From Balneolia bacterium (GTDB lineage: Bacteria > Bacteroidota > Rhodothermia > Balneolales > Cyclonatronaceae): a stretch of DNA of 64,000 nucleotides. Below, piece after piece: positions 54,566-62,487 of the stretch; position 1 is the stretch's first letter, and each line of letters starts with the position of its first letter. The translations under genes were made by a program, and so were the position numbers. Under the pieces are notes generated by a model. It was not told the origin of the DNA. It ran no database searches and was given only the letters and a program-made list of their open reading frames with translations. The stretch spans positions 29,757 through 93,756 of the forward strand of contig JAIUMA010000006.1 of NCBI GenBank assembly GCA_022565795.1, in the 5' to 3' direction.

Positions 54566-56311
54566 ATGCTTGGCAATAAGTCATTTATAGGGTTAAAAAT
54601 CGTAGGGGAGGATATTAAGCTGCTCCGCATGGTGCCTACCGGCAGAAAGTTTACGGTAGATGCCGTCGGATCGATTAATATATCTGAACTTGTCCGTGGT
54701 CCGAGAGATGCAGATCCTTTTGCGGTTGACGAGGAGACTGATGATGACGGTGGGCAGGGTGATGTCTTTGGATTCGAAGAGGGCGGCACGGAGAGCAAAA
54801 GCATGGAGAAAGAGACCATGTCGCTCGAAGACGAGCTCAAAAGCGATCTGGAAGACGACGCCTGGCTTTCTGAAGAAGATTCTGAAAACAAAAACCTGGA
54901 CGTTAAATCCAGAATTGTTTTCGAGATGCAGGAAGTGCTTTTTGAGCTGGCCGGAAGCAGGGTCGATCTTGCTATAGTGATACCTGCCGGCAGGGCTGGA
55001 TTCTACAATATTGAGAAGACCCCTGACATAAAAGGGAAAAAGAAAATTGATAAGCTCATCCGTGAGCAGCTCGAAGAGTCCTATGCCATCACCGATCTGA
55101 ATGAAGATCAGTACCGGTGGATGGAAAAAAGCGAAAATGAAGTGCTTGTCAGCGTCTTTCAGGACAAGAGCATTCTGTTCGACCTGTTTGAAAGCCTGAA
55201 TATTGCCAATCCGCACACCTACTTCCTGCGGGCATTTATACCGGAAGAACTCATCCTGATGCAGTTCCTGGATGAGCCGGAGCCGGTAAAGAAGGCGAAG
55301 CCTAAGAAAGGAGAGCCGGCTGAGGAAGAGGAGAAGGGCAGTACGGTGCTCATCAATCTTGGCAAGCAGGGTGCACGAATCGTGTTTGTTCAGGAGGGAA
55401 TGGTACAGTCGGCCATGCCGCTGATCAGCATGAAGCGTCCGGGGCCTGCTTTTGTGAACAAGGTCTTCAGCAGGATTATTATGGAGCTGGAGAAAGGTCA
55501 GGTGGCCTTTATTCGCAAATTTGAAATCCATGATGAGGTTGGAGCCGGCGAGTCGCTCGCTGACGTGCTCCGCACCAACTTCGAAGGTATACAGGCCGAG
55601 CTCATCCTGCCCGACGAGCTGGTAAGCATCGACTCGTCTTTGGACAAATCCTGGAATGATATAGACCTGTCTATTCTGGGTGGCACCATTATCGCCTCGG
55701 GCAGAAAGACCAAGCTTTCCGAGGCCTTTTCGTTTATTCCCAAGCGAATTCATGATCGTCAGAAGGCTTTCAAGCTTAAGTGGCACGGTATTCTGCTGTT
55801 GATACTCATACTGATTTCGCCAATAGCACTGAATAACTGGTATCAGAACGTATCGGAAGAAAACCAGCAGCTGCAGCTTAGGGTTGATCTTCAGGCGCAG
55901 CAAATCCGCGACCTTCAGGAGATACAGGCCAGCCTTCAGGTGCTCGATGCTCAAATAGCTGAGCTTTCGGCCGATCTTGATCTGATCAGTGGCCTCAGCG
56001 AGCGCTCCATGCTCTGGACGGTGACGCTGGATATCCTGACCGCGGGTATGCCGGATATCGGAAGCTCATGGATTTCATCCCTTCAGTTTACCAACGACCG
56101 GCTTATGATAGAAGGAACCACGCAGTTCAGGGACCGTATTCCAAGAATAGCCGAGCTGTTTGAAAGCGCGGGCATACAGCAGGTATCGCGTGTTGAGTTC
56201 CGCGAAAGGGAATTCTTCAACTTTGTGATTGCCGTTGACCGGATTACAGCAAATGACCGGGAGTTTGATCCGGAATACCGTATGAACCTCGAAAACAGCG
56301 GAGGTAACTAA
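54566..56311 (+). CDS. PilM-PilN fusion protein
   Basis: 581 residues. The N-terminal part (about 1-400) is a PilM/GspL-like actin fold (starts SFIGLKIVGEDIKLL, later VLINLGKQGARIVFV), with a strongly acidic insert at about 50-115. A membrane helix (about 408-425) is followed by a coiled coil (about 430-475) and a PilN-like ferredoxin domain (about 480-580, with WISSLQFTNDRLMIEG). In most T4P systems PilM and PilN are two proteins. It bridges the platform and the secretin. Confidence 0.8.
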   Translation: MLGNKSFIGLKIVGEDIKLLRMVPTGRKFTVDAVGSINISELVRGPRDADPFAVDEETDDDGGQGDVFGFEEGGTESKSMEKETMSLEDELKSDLEDDAWLSEEDSENKNLDVKSRIVFEMQEVLFELAGSRVDLAIVIPAGRAGFYNIEKTPDIKGKKKIDKLIREQLEESYAITDLNEDQYRWMEKSENEVLVSVFQDKSILFDLFESLNIANPHTYFLRAFIPEELILMQFLDEPEPVKKAKPKKGEPAEEEEKGSTVLINLGKQGARIVFVQEGMVQSAMPLISMKRPGPAFVNKVFSRIIMELEKGQVAFIRKFEIHDEVGAGESLADVLRTNFEGIQAELILPDELVSIDSSLDKSWNDIDLSILGGTIIASGRKTKLSEAFSFIPKRIHDRQKAFKLKWHGILLLILILISPIALNNWYQNVSEENQQLQLRVDLQAQQIRDLQEIQASLQVLDAQIAELSADLDLISGLSERSMLWTVTLDILTAGMPDIGSSWISSLQFTNDRLMIEGTTQFRDRIPRIAELFESAGIQQVSRVEFREREFFNFVIAVDRITANDREFDPEYRMNLENSGGN

Positions 56312-56313
56312 TC

Positions 56314-57156
56314 ATGAGCTATAGCATACGCAATACCCTGCTTCTGCTGACTACTTTGGTTCTTATGCTCGGTATAGGCATTCCGTATATCTACTATACG
56401 GAGCAGGTGCCTTTAAACGACAACAGAGAGCTGAACGAGCAGCAGCTGCAGCAAATCAGAACGCTGGAGCAGGAAGCGGCCCGCTTTCAGGAAACGCTTG
56501 AGATGAGCGAGGAGATGCAGCAGCGAATCGATGACTATCCGAAATCGCTGTTTCCAAGCAGCCGCCTGCCGAGGTTGTACGACTATTTCCGCCGTGCTGA
56601 CAGGGGGTCCGTATTTATGAACTTCAACTTTGCGGACTCATCCCAAACGGGAAGCTACGGCAGGGTGCGGTTCTTTGTTGACGGTCTCACGGACTATCGT
56701 CAGCTCAGGAACTTTGTCTACACCCTGGAGGAGTCTTCTCCGCTCGTAAAAATTAACGAGCTGCAGATGAGGCCTACTTCAAATATGGAAAACCTTCATG
56801 AGGTAACCTTCCGTATGGGCGTGGAGTCTGTCTACAGCCGTAACGGGCGCTATACGGAGCTTGCGGACATCGACTTTGTGAACGTAACAAGGCAGTACAA
56901 TCCGTTTTTCCCGCTGGTGCACGACATCCGGGCGAACGAGGAAAATCTGCCGGATGTGGAGCGATCAAGACTGGCCGCCATTAGCGGTGATACGATCTTC
57001 ATTTACGATCAGGGCAACAACCTGCAGCGATTACGCCTTCGCGACAGGGTTTATAACGGCTATCTGGAGCGGATATCTCCGGAAGACAGAGAGGCTGTTT
57101 TCTTCTTAAACAAAGGCGGAATAGTGGAGCGAATAACTTTGAGGTTAATGCAATGA
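56314..57156 (+). CDS. PilO-like alignment protein
   Basis: 280 residues. Membrane helix about 7-27, a coiled coil (about 38-72, ELNEQQLQQIRTLEQEAARF), then a PilO-like ferredoxin domain with YRQLRNFVYTLEESSPLVKI (about 128-150). A C-terminal extension of about 90 residues looks like a small PilP-type beta domain (AAISGDTIFIYDQGN, RISPEDREAVFFLN). The fusion of PilO and PilP functions is inference. Confidence 0.75.
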   Translation: MSYSIRNTLLLLTTLVLMLGIGIPYIYYTEQVPLNDNRELNEQQLQQIRTLEQEAARFQETLEMSEEMQQRIDDYPKSLFPSSRLPRLYDYFRRADRGSVFMNFNFADSSQTGSYGRVRFFVDGLTDYRQLRNFVYTLEESSPLVKINELQMRPTSNMENLHEVTFRMGVESVYSRNGRYTELADIDFVNVTRQYNPFFPLVHDIRANEENLPDVERSRLAAISGDTIFIYDQGNNLQRLRLRDRVYNGYLERISPEDREAVFFLNKGGIVERITLRLMQ

Positions 57157-58352
57157 GACAACACATACTAACTACATTAATGCTGCTTCTGCTGTGCGCA
57201 ATCACGGTCATTGAGGCAAAAGCTCAGGACAGGCTGCCGGTGCGTGAGTTTACGCCCCGCGACGCCGTGGTTTCCATAGACCGCACCATGTCCTTCCGGG
57301 ACGTGATAAGCGTGATGAATGACTTTTCCATGCGCTTCGAGGAGCGGCCCGTAATCAACCGAACCGAGTTTACCGGTCCGGTTGGCGTTTCAATCCCTGG
57401 ACTCTACTGGTACGACGCGCTTGAAATGGTCGTGGCCTACAACGGACTGGTCATTCAAAACTACCCGGACCGGATTGAGATTGTGCCATCGCCTGAAGTG
57501 GAAGAAGCAGCACGAGAAGCTGAAAGGGATGTGATTAATCCAAGCCGGCCTATTTATGGAAACACCAGGGAAATTGAAATATCCGCGACCTTTTTTCAGG
57601 CTGACAGAAATTATCTTCGCCAAATCGGTGTGAACTGGTCTGCAATAAGAGATGGAATTGTGAATGTAAGTAACTTTACAACTCCAACTGGCGAGGACGA
57701 TCCTACTCTAACAATAGATGGAAATCTCAGTGGTATGTTTAATACCGGGCAGTGGCAGGTTGATGCTTTGTTAAGTGTACTTGAGTCTACAAATAGAGGC
57801 GAGATTATAGCTTCTCCAAGGGTTAAAGTACTACACGGGGAAACGGGTCGTATTCAGGTTGGTCAGGATATTTCGATAAAGCAGCGTGACTTTGCCGGAA
57901 ACGTTATCGATCAGTTTTTCAGCACGGGTACTATTCTGTCTGTAGTTCCCTACTTTATGGAGGTAGACGGTGAAGAATTTATATATATGGAAATTGAGGC
58001 AGAAAGAAGCACAGCTCAACCAGATCCGGTAAGCACCGTAATTAATAAGCAGGAAGCGACAACCCGTGTGCTTTTACTGGATGGGGAAATGACTGCTATT
58101 GGAGGTTTGTATGAGACTGAATATACCAATCTTCGCAGAGGTGTTCCTATTTTGAAAGACCTGCCTGGCTGGTTTTTTGGATTAAGATACATCTTTGGAT
58201 TTGAGTCAGTAGAAACTATTCAGCAAGAGCTTGTTATTATTATTCAGGCTGAGATGGTGCCATCCATACCGGAAAGGGTTCTTCAGGACAGAACAAGAAG
58301 AGAAATTCTCGAAAATCAAATCGAACTCATGCGACAGGGGCTGGAACCATAA
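57153..58352 (+). CDS. Short secretin-like protein (PilQ/GspD family)
   Basis: 399 residues, short for a secretin. Signal peptide (about 1-25, ending AKAQ), one STN/N0-like domain (about 45-110) and the conserved secretin core: EIEISATFFQADRN, VLESTNRGEIIASPRV, RIQVGQDISI, AIGGLYETEY, RGVPILKDLPGWFFG, ELVIIIQAEMV. Only one N-type domain is visible. The gene overlaps the pilO-like gene by four bases and is the last of the cluster. Confidence 0.85.
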   Translation: MRQHILTTLMLLLLCAITVIEAKAQDRLPVREFTPRDAVVSIDRTMSFRDVISVMNDFSMRFEERPVINRTEFTGPVGVSIPGLYWYDALEMVVAYNGLVIQNYPDRIEIVPSPEVEEAAREAERDVINPSRPIYGNTREIEISATFFQADRNYLRQIGVNWSAIRDGIVNVSNFTTPTGEDDPTLTIDGNLSGMFNTGQWQVDALLSVLESTNRGEIIASPRVKVLHGETGRIQVGQDISIKQRDFAGNVIDQFFSTGTILSVVPYFMEVDGEEFIYMEIEAERSTAQPDPVSTVINKQEATTRVLLLDGEMTAIGGLYETEYTNLRRGVPILKDLPGWFFGLRYIFGFESVETIQQELVIIIQAEMVPSIPERVLQDRTRREILENQIELMRQGLEP

Positions 58353-58388
58353 TCCCAGGCAAAAAACAGCTGAATACCTCAAAGTTTC

Positions 58389-58426
58389 AAAAGCCTGATG
58401 AGCGAATGCGTTCATCAGGCTTTTTT
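58389..58426. terminator. Strong bidirectional terminator at the end of the pilus cluster
   Basis: A ten-pair stem AGCCTGATGA/TCATCAGGCT with a ten-base loop, flanked by AAA and T6. It serves the secretin on the plus strand and the Smr gene on the minus strand. Confidence 0.9.
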
Positions 58427-58460
58427 ATTTAACCGAATTGCATATCACAGAGAATTCACC

Positions 58461-58715
58461 CTAAAACCTGAAATGCACAAACAGTCTCCCGAAGTTTTTG
58501 CTGTCTTTTTCGATGCGGTGGTAGTGCTGTTTGATGTGCTTCTGCTCCAGAAAGCGCAGTACCCGCTTTTTTAGCTGACCGCTTCCCTTGCCCGGAATGA
58601 TTTCCACCAGCTTAATCTTCTTCTCCAGCGCCTCCTCAATAACATCATTCAGCGCGTCATCAATCTGGGTGCCTTTATTGTAAATGTCGTGGAGATCTAC
58701 TTTTAGCTTAGCCAT
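58461..58715 (-). CDS. Small Smr domain protein
   Basis: 84 residues, essentially one Smr domain: VDLHDI near the N-terminus (the usual LDLHG site is DLHDI here) and VEIIPGKGSGQLKKRVLRFL, close to the HGKGxGxLRxxV motif but with Pro in place of His. Smr domains are nucleases that act on branched DNA or stalled-ribosome mRNA; the altered residues make activity uncertain. Confidence 0.8.
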   Translation of the reverse strand: MAKLKVDLHDIYNKGTQIDDALNDVIEEALEKKIKLVEIIPGKGSGQLKKRVLRFLEQKHIKQHYHRIEKDSKNFGRLFVHFRF

Positions 58716-58988
58716 GATCGCTTCGCTCCTAATTTTGTGTGTTGGATGTTGAGTGTTGGACAGAGGCGGGTATCCAGCCTTCAGCTTCCTTAAAGAGAGG
58801 ATTGACCTTCAATTATCTTGAGTGTGCTACAATTACGGAATTGTTTTGTTTGTTAGAGGGCGATCCACACTTAAAGAAACCGCATATCGCCGCATATCGC
58901 ATATCAGAAATCAGATATCAACAGAAATCCTTACATTGTATCCGAAATCAATAAAGCACTTCTAACCTCATAAATCAACCAAATTTCC

Positions 58989-59684
58989 TTGCTGCTGCTC
59001 GCTTTTCTTAGCTTCGCGCTTATCCTTCTCTCGATTTTTCTGTACAAGGTGTTTACCCTAAAGAGCAGGTTCATGGATATGGGCGTTGGTCTCACCCTGC
59101 AGCAGGCTGTGAATATGACCATTCAGGGTGGATTCGAGCAGGGCGTTGCCGAGGCCGCCGCCAGAGCTAAAGAGCTGGGGTTGGATGTACCCATGGATAA
59201 GCTTCAGGTACACGCTGCGTCGGGCGGAAATCCGCTCCGGGTTGTGGAGGCTATGGAATACTCTCGAAAATGCGAGGTGCCGTCGGCCAGAGCCGGACTT
59301 AAGCACATCAGCCTGATTGATCAGTCGGGCAGGGACCCTGTGGAGGTCATCAGGGAAGCGGAGCAGCCACAAAGCGTATCAGTTAGCGGGATATTCTCGT
59401 TTTCGGGCAGGTCGTTTTCCTATGAGTATCAGGCTTCGTTCTACCGTCCCGTGCTGAGCGTGGCGTTTGATGGGTTTAGTCAGCACGAGATTGAGCGGGA
59501 ATTGAAACGAAAAATTGAAGACCTCAACCGGTATCATAAAGAATTGCTGAGGGTAGACGTCGAGCGGGAAGATCAGATTCGGGATCATCTCACTCAGAAC
59601 GTGCTTCGTCCGGCGTACTGGGAGAGGAGTTTTCGATTGGTCTTGCACAAGCATCATCTTAATATCGGGAGACTCGACCGGTAG
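58989..59684 (+). CDS. FloA/flotillin-like membrane protein
   Basis: 231 residues starting at TTG 58989; the sequence upstream has no ATG in frame close by. An N-terminal membrane hairpin (about 1-18), then a region resembling bacterial FloA: ARAKELGLDVPMDKLQVHAASGG and LIDQSGRDPVEVIREAEQP. The rest is charged and helical. FloA proteins scaffold membrane microdomains. It is shorter than typical FloA (about 330), lacking the long coiled tail. Confidence 0.65.
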   Translation: MLLLAFLSFALILLSIFLYKVFTLKSRFMDMGVGLTLQQAVNMTIQGGFEQGVAEAAARAKELGLDVPMDKLQVHAASGGNPLRVVEAMEYSRKCEVPSARAGLKHISLIDQSGRDPVEVIREAEQPQSVSVSGIFSFSGRSFSYEYQASFYRPVLSVAFDGFSQHEIERELKRKIEDLNRYHKELLRVDVEREDQIRDHLTQNVLRPAYWERSFRLVLHKHHLNIGRLDR

Positions 59685-59879
59685 GACCTGCCTGCTTTGG
59701 CGAGTCCTCAGGCTTGACAGGCAGACGCCGATTCGCGCGGATGATGTCGCATATTTTCGCAAAAAATAGCTAAAGTTTTGGGAGTGGTTTCTCCTTTTTT
59801 GCCATTATCTGAACTTTTGGCAATTTGCGTCGTAGACCTCATCATAATTATTGTGTAAAGAACAAACAGGAGATATGTT

Positions 59880-60080
59880 ATGGCAGGACAAGGATCAGCA
59901 GGAAACGTGATAGCGGCACTGGCCAGCTTTTTTGTGCCCGGTTTGGGTCAGCTTCTACAGGGGAGACTTTTAATTGCGATTGTGATGTTTATTATGGCCG
60001 GCGTTCTCTGGTTTTTTCTTCTGGGCTGGCTGATTCACCTTTGGTCAATTCTGGACGCGGCTCTTTTCAAAGCGAAATAA
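59880..60080 (+). CDS. Small membrane protein with two helices
   Basis: 66 residues preceded by an AGGAGATATGTT-type Shine-Dalgarno. Two hydrophobic helices (about 8-24 and 30-50) separated by GLGQLLQGR. The FFVPGLGQLLQGR pattern occurs in many small conserved membrane proteins of unknown role. Probably real because of the clear ribosome binding site. Confidence 0.75.
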   Translation: MAGQGSAGNVIAALASFFVPGLGQLLQGRLLIAIVMFIMAGVLWFFLLGWLIHLWSILDAALFKAK

Positions 60081-60206
60081 ATTGTTAAAAGCTGTTCCGG
60101 AGCTTAGATGGGGTTTTCAGTTTTAATACATTTGGGAAATCATCATTCAAGTTAAACAAGATGATAATCAATTTATCTGTAGACACCCCGAACATATTTG
60201 ATTGTA

Positions 60207-60740
60207 ATGAAAAAATCCCTAAGCAAATCAGCTCCAAACGGCGAGTTTAAAGGACTTGGAAGCAGGGCCTGGAACGTTCTTCAGATCAACCGGCTAACCG
60301 ATATCTATCTTTTTACCGAGCACTACAAGCGGGAAGGTAACTTTTTATCCCTTCGTCAGTGCGGACCAAAGCTCAACAACGAGCTCACTGCGTTCTGTTT
60401 GAATCTTTTGAATAAGCATGATGCTCCTGTTGCACCCAAGCCTCAGAACCTCATGCAAGCATCAGCAATGGTGAAGGAACTGGCAAACGGAGGTGAAGTC
60501 GAAATCATAGCAGATACCCAGGTGGAAGCCATCCGCTCGATTGAATCCGACTTTCTTCAGCTCTCAGAACGCTCCCGAAACATGCTGATCCGAAACGGGA
60601 TTATCGGTCCCGAGCAGGCCGTTGAGTACTTCGACAAGCACGGGACTTTCCTTGATCTCAACCACTGCGGGGAAGCTACAGAAGGAGAGTTGGTGGCATT
60701 TTGCAAGGGGATTTTGAGGGCAGAGGTAAAGGAATTGTGA
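60207..60740 (+). CDS. Protein with two RpoA C-terminal-domain-like repeats
   Basis: 177 residues from ATG 60207 (a TTG three codons upstream is in frame). Two similar units of about 60 residues: FLSLRQCGPKLNNELTAFC in the first and FLDLNHCGEATEGELVAFC in the second. Both match the helix-loop-helix of the RNA polymerase alpha-CTD (the usual LxxLxNCGxKxxxEL). Such stand-alone alphaCTD-like proteins could bind DNA upstream elements or RNA polymerase partners. No other domain is seen. Confidence 0.65.
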   Translation: MKKSLSKSAPNGEFKGLGSRAWNVLQINRLTDIYLFTEHYKREGNFLSLRQCGPKLNNELTAFCLNLLNKHDAPVAPKPQNLMQASAMVKELANGGEVEIIADTQVEAIRSIESDFLQLSERSRNMLIRNGIIGPEQAVEYFDKHGTFLDLNHCGEATEGELVAFCKGILRAEVKEL

Positions 60741-61821
60741 ATTCAGCCTGGTAGTTTTTCATCTTTGGCCTGAACTTTGGATTTGTGTTATTTGAATGAG
60801 GACTCGTGCAGGCCTACAGCCTGCGCACCGTGGGTGGTTTTTTCACCTGAGGCGTTGCCTCAGGCTATGACCGTTGAGGCTTACAGCCTCGGATTATGGA
60901 CAGGTGGGCGCTCATTGCTTTGAAGCCATCCTGGTAATCTTTTTAATCCTTTAAATCCTGGTCGCCCGTTGTAGCTGATAAACTGCTATCGATGGTGAGT
61001 TCGGGCTGGGTGTTTTCTTCACCTGAGGCGTTGCCTCAGGCTATGACGGTTGAGGCTTACAGCCTCGGATTATGGTCAGGTGGGCGCTCATTGCTTTGAA
61101 GCTATTATGGTAATCTTTTTAATCCTTTAAATCCTGGTCGCCCGTTGTAGCTGATAAACTGCTATCGATGGTGAGTTCGGGCTGGGTGTTTTCTTCACCT
61201 GAGGCGTTGCCTCAGGCTATGACCGTTGAGGCTTACAGCCTCGGGTTATGGTCAGGTGGGCGCTCATTGCTTTGAAGCCATCCAGGTAATCCTTGAAATC
61301 CTGGTCGCCCGTTGTAGCTGATAAACTGTTATCGATGGTGAGTTCGGTCGGGGTGGTTTTTTCCTGAGGCCGGAACTTTGATTTTTTTAGAGTTGGGGAT
61401 AGCATAGTTGCTGCTGCTGCTGCTGTTGCATTAACTCTGTCGATCTGTACAACCTGAAGTTTATAGTCTTTATCCAAAGCCAATTACGGGCTGATGCCCT
61501 CAGGCTGTAGGTCTGAACGGACATAGCCCGGTGGCACGCCCCGGGTGTGTTGTCCATCCCAAAGTTACCAGGCTGTAGGCCTGAACTAGACGGGATTAGA
61601 ACACACCCCGGAATTGTGCCGCAAATAGATGTGACAGACTCAGCTTAAAGCTAATGTCGTACCCATTATGTTAATCATGGTTCACGCGACAAACGACTAT
61701 ATGCACTTTAAGGCTGATACGGTCTGAGTGCATCAAACGGTTGGCCTGTACCTAACGTCCCTGAAGGACAAGTTCATCAGGGACGTCAGTCTTATGTCGA
61801 TGAAGCTTACTGTCTAACTTC
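60741..61821. other. Repeat-rich gene-poor region after the RpoA-CTD-like gene
   Basis: About 1.1 kb. Holds a 176-bp tandem array, hairpins such as CCTGAGGCGTTGCCTCAGG, a CTG microsatellite (61408-61429), and dispersed GGCTGTAGGCCTGAAC-type repeats. The only long reverse-strand ORF (61217-61483) crosses the repeats and looks spurious. Confidence 0.6.
60844..61360 (+). repeat. 176-bp tandem repeat, three copies
   Basis: Units start at 60844, 61020 and 61196, exactly 176 bases apart, beginning CACCTGAGGCGTTGCCTCAGG. The second copy is near-identical to the first; the third has a short deletion near 61290. Each contains a TGAGGCTTACAGCCTC hairpin. Confidence 0.9.
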
Positions 61822-62394
61822 TTACTTAATTCCCGCTTTACGCTCGCGCTCCGACATATTTCTTTCAGTGAAGGAGGTGAAATTGGTTACCAGCGAGTCC
61901 ATCAGCTGGGCCGTCATTTCGTGGGTGATGCCGTTTTCTTCGTTGAAGATGGTGCTCACGCGCTGCAGGAACACTCTTTCCGGGAAAAGGTAGGCATTGC
62001 GGTAGTTGGCTATCATCTGCATCTGCTCAACGGAGCGGAGTGAGCCAAACGCGCCGGCCGCTTCACCAATAAAGGCGATTGGCAGCTTTTCAAAGGCGTC
62101 AGGAAACGGCAGATAGTCAATAAAAACCTTTAGTACTCCGGGGAAAGAGCCGTTGTATTCCGGAATGACCATTACCAAACCATCGGTGTCGAGCACGCGC
62201 TCGTTGAATTTAATGACGGATGGAATTTCCGTACCATACTTTCCACCAGCCACGTCCTGTAGAGGGTAGTCTTCAAGCGAAACTATATCGGTTTCGGCTC
62301 CTTTGTCTTCGAACTGCTTTTGTACAAACTTTGATACTTTCAGGGCCATGGAGCCCGGTCTGTCTGTCCCGCTTAAAATTGTGATCTTAGGCAT
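61822..62394 (-). CDS. NADPH-dependent FMN reductase
   Basis: 190 residues. Flavodoxin-like FMN_red fold: GTDRPGSMA phosphate loop near the N-terminus, VIPEYNGSFPGVLKVFIDY (the conserved P-E-Y-N motif) and AFGSLRSVEQM. It reduces flavin, quinone, azo or nitro compounds in the cytoplasm. Confidence 0.93.
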   Translation of the reverse strand: MPKITILSGTDRPGSMALKVSKFVQKQFEDKGAETDIVSLEDYPLQDVAGGKYGTEIPSVIKFNERVLDTDGLVMVIPEYNGSFPGVLKVFIDYLPFPDAFEKLPIAFIGEAAGAFGSLRSVEQMQMIANYRNAYLFPERVFLQRVSTIFNEENGITHEMTAQLMDSLVTNFTSFTERNMSERERKAGIK

Positions 62395-62487
62395 GATTTG
62401 CGTGAGTTGTGTGGTTATATATATTATTTAGTTGTTTAGACAAATAAATTGTCTGTTTTGTTCACACCCTTCAAACCAATCTGAGCA

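Noticed and set aside
54593..55954. Long minus-strand ORF of 453 codons opposite the PilM-PilN gene
   Set aside because: Antisense shadow; the plus-strand frame has the domain structure.
60844..61360. Possible CRISPR or rRNA-like repeat
   Set aside because: The unit is 176 bases with internal hairpins and no unique spacers between short repeats.
61217..61483. 88-codon reverse ORF with an alanine run
   Set aside because: It runs through the tandem repeat and the CTG microsatellite, which explains the open frame and the alanines.
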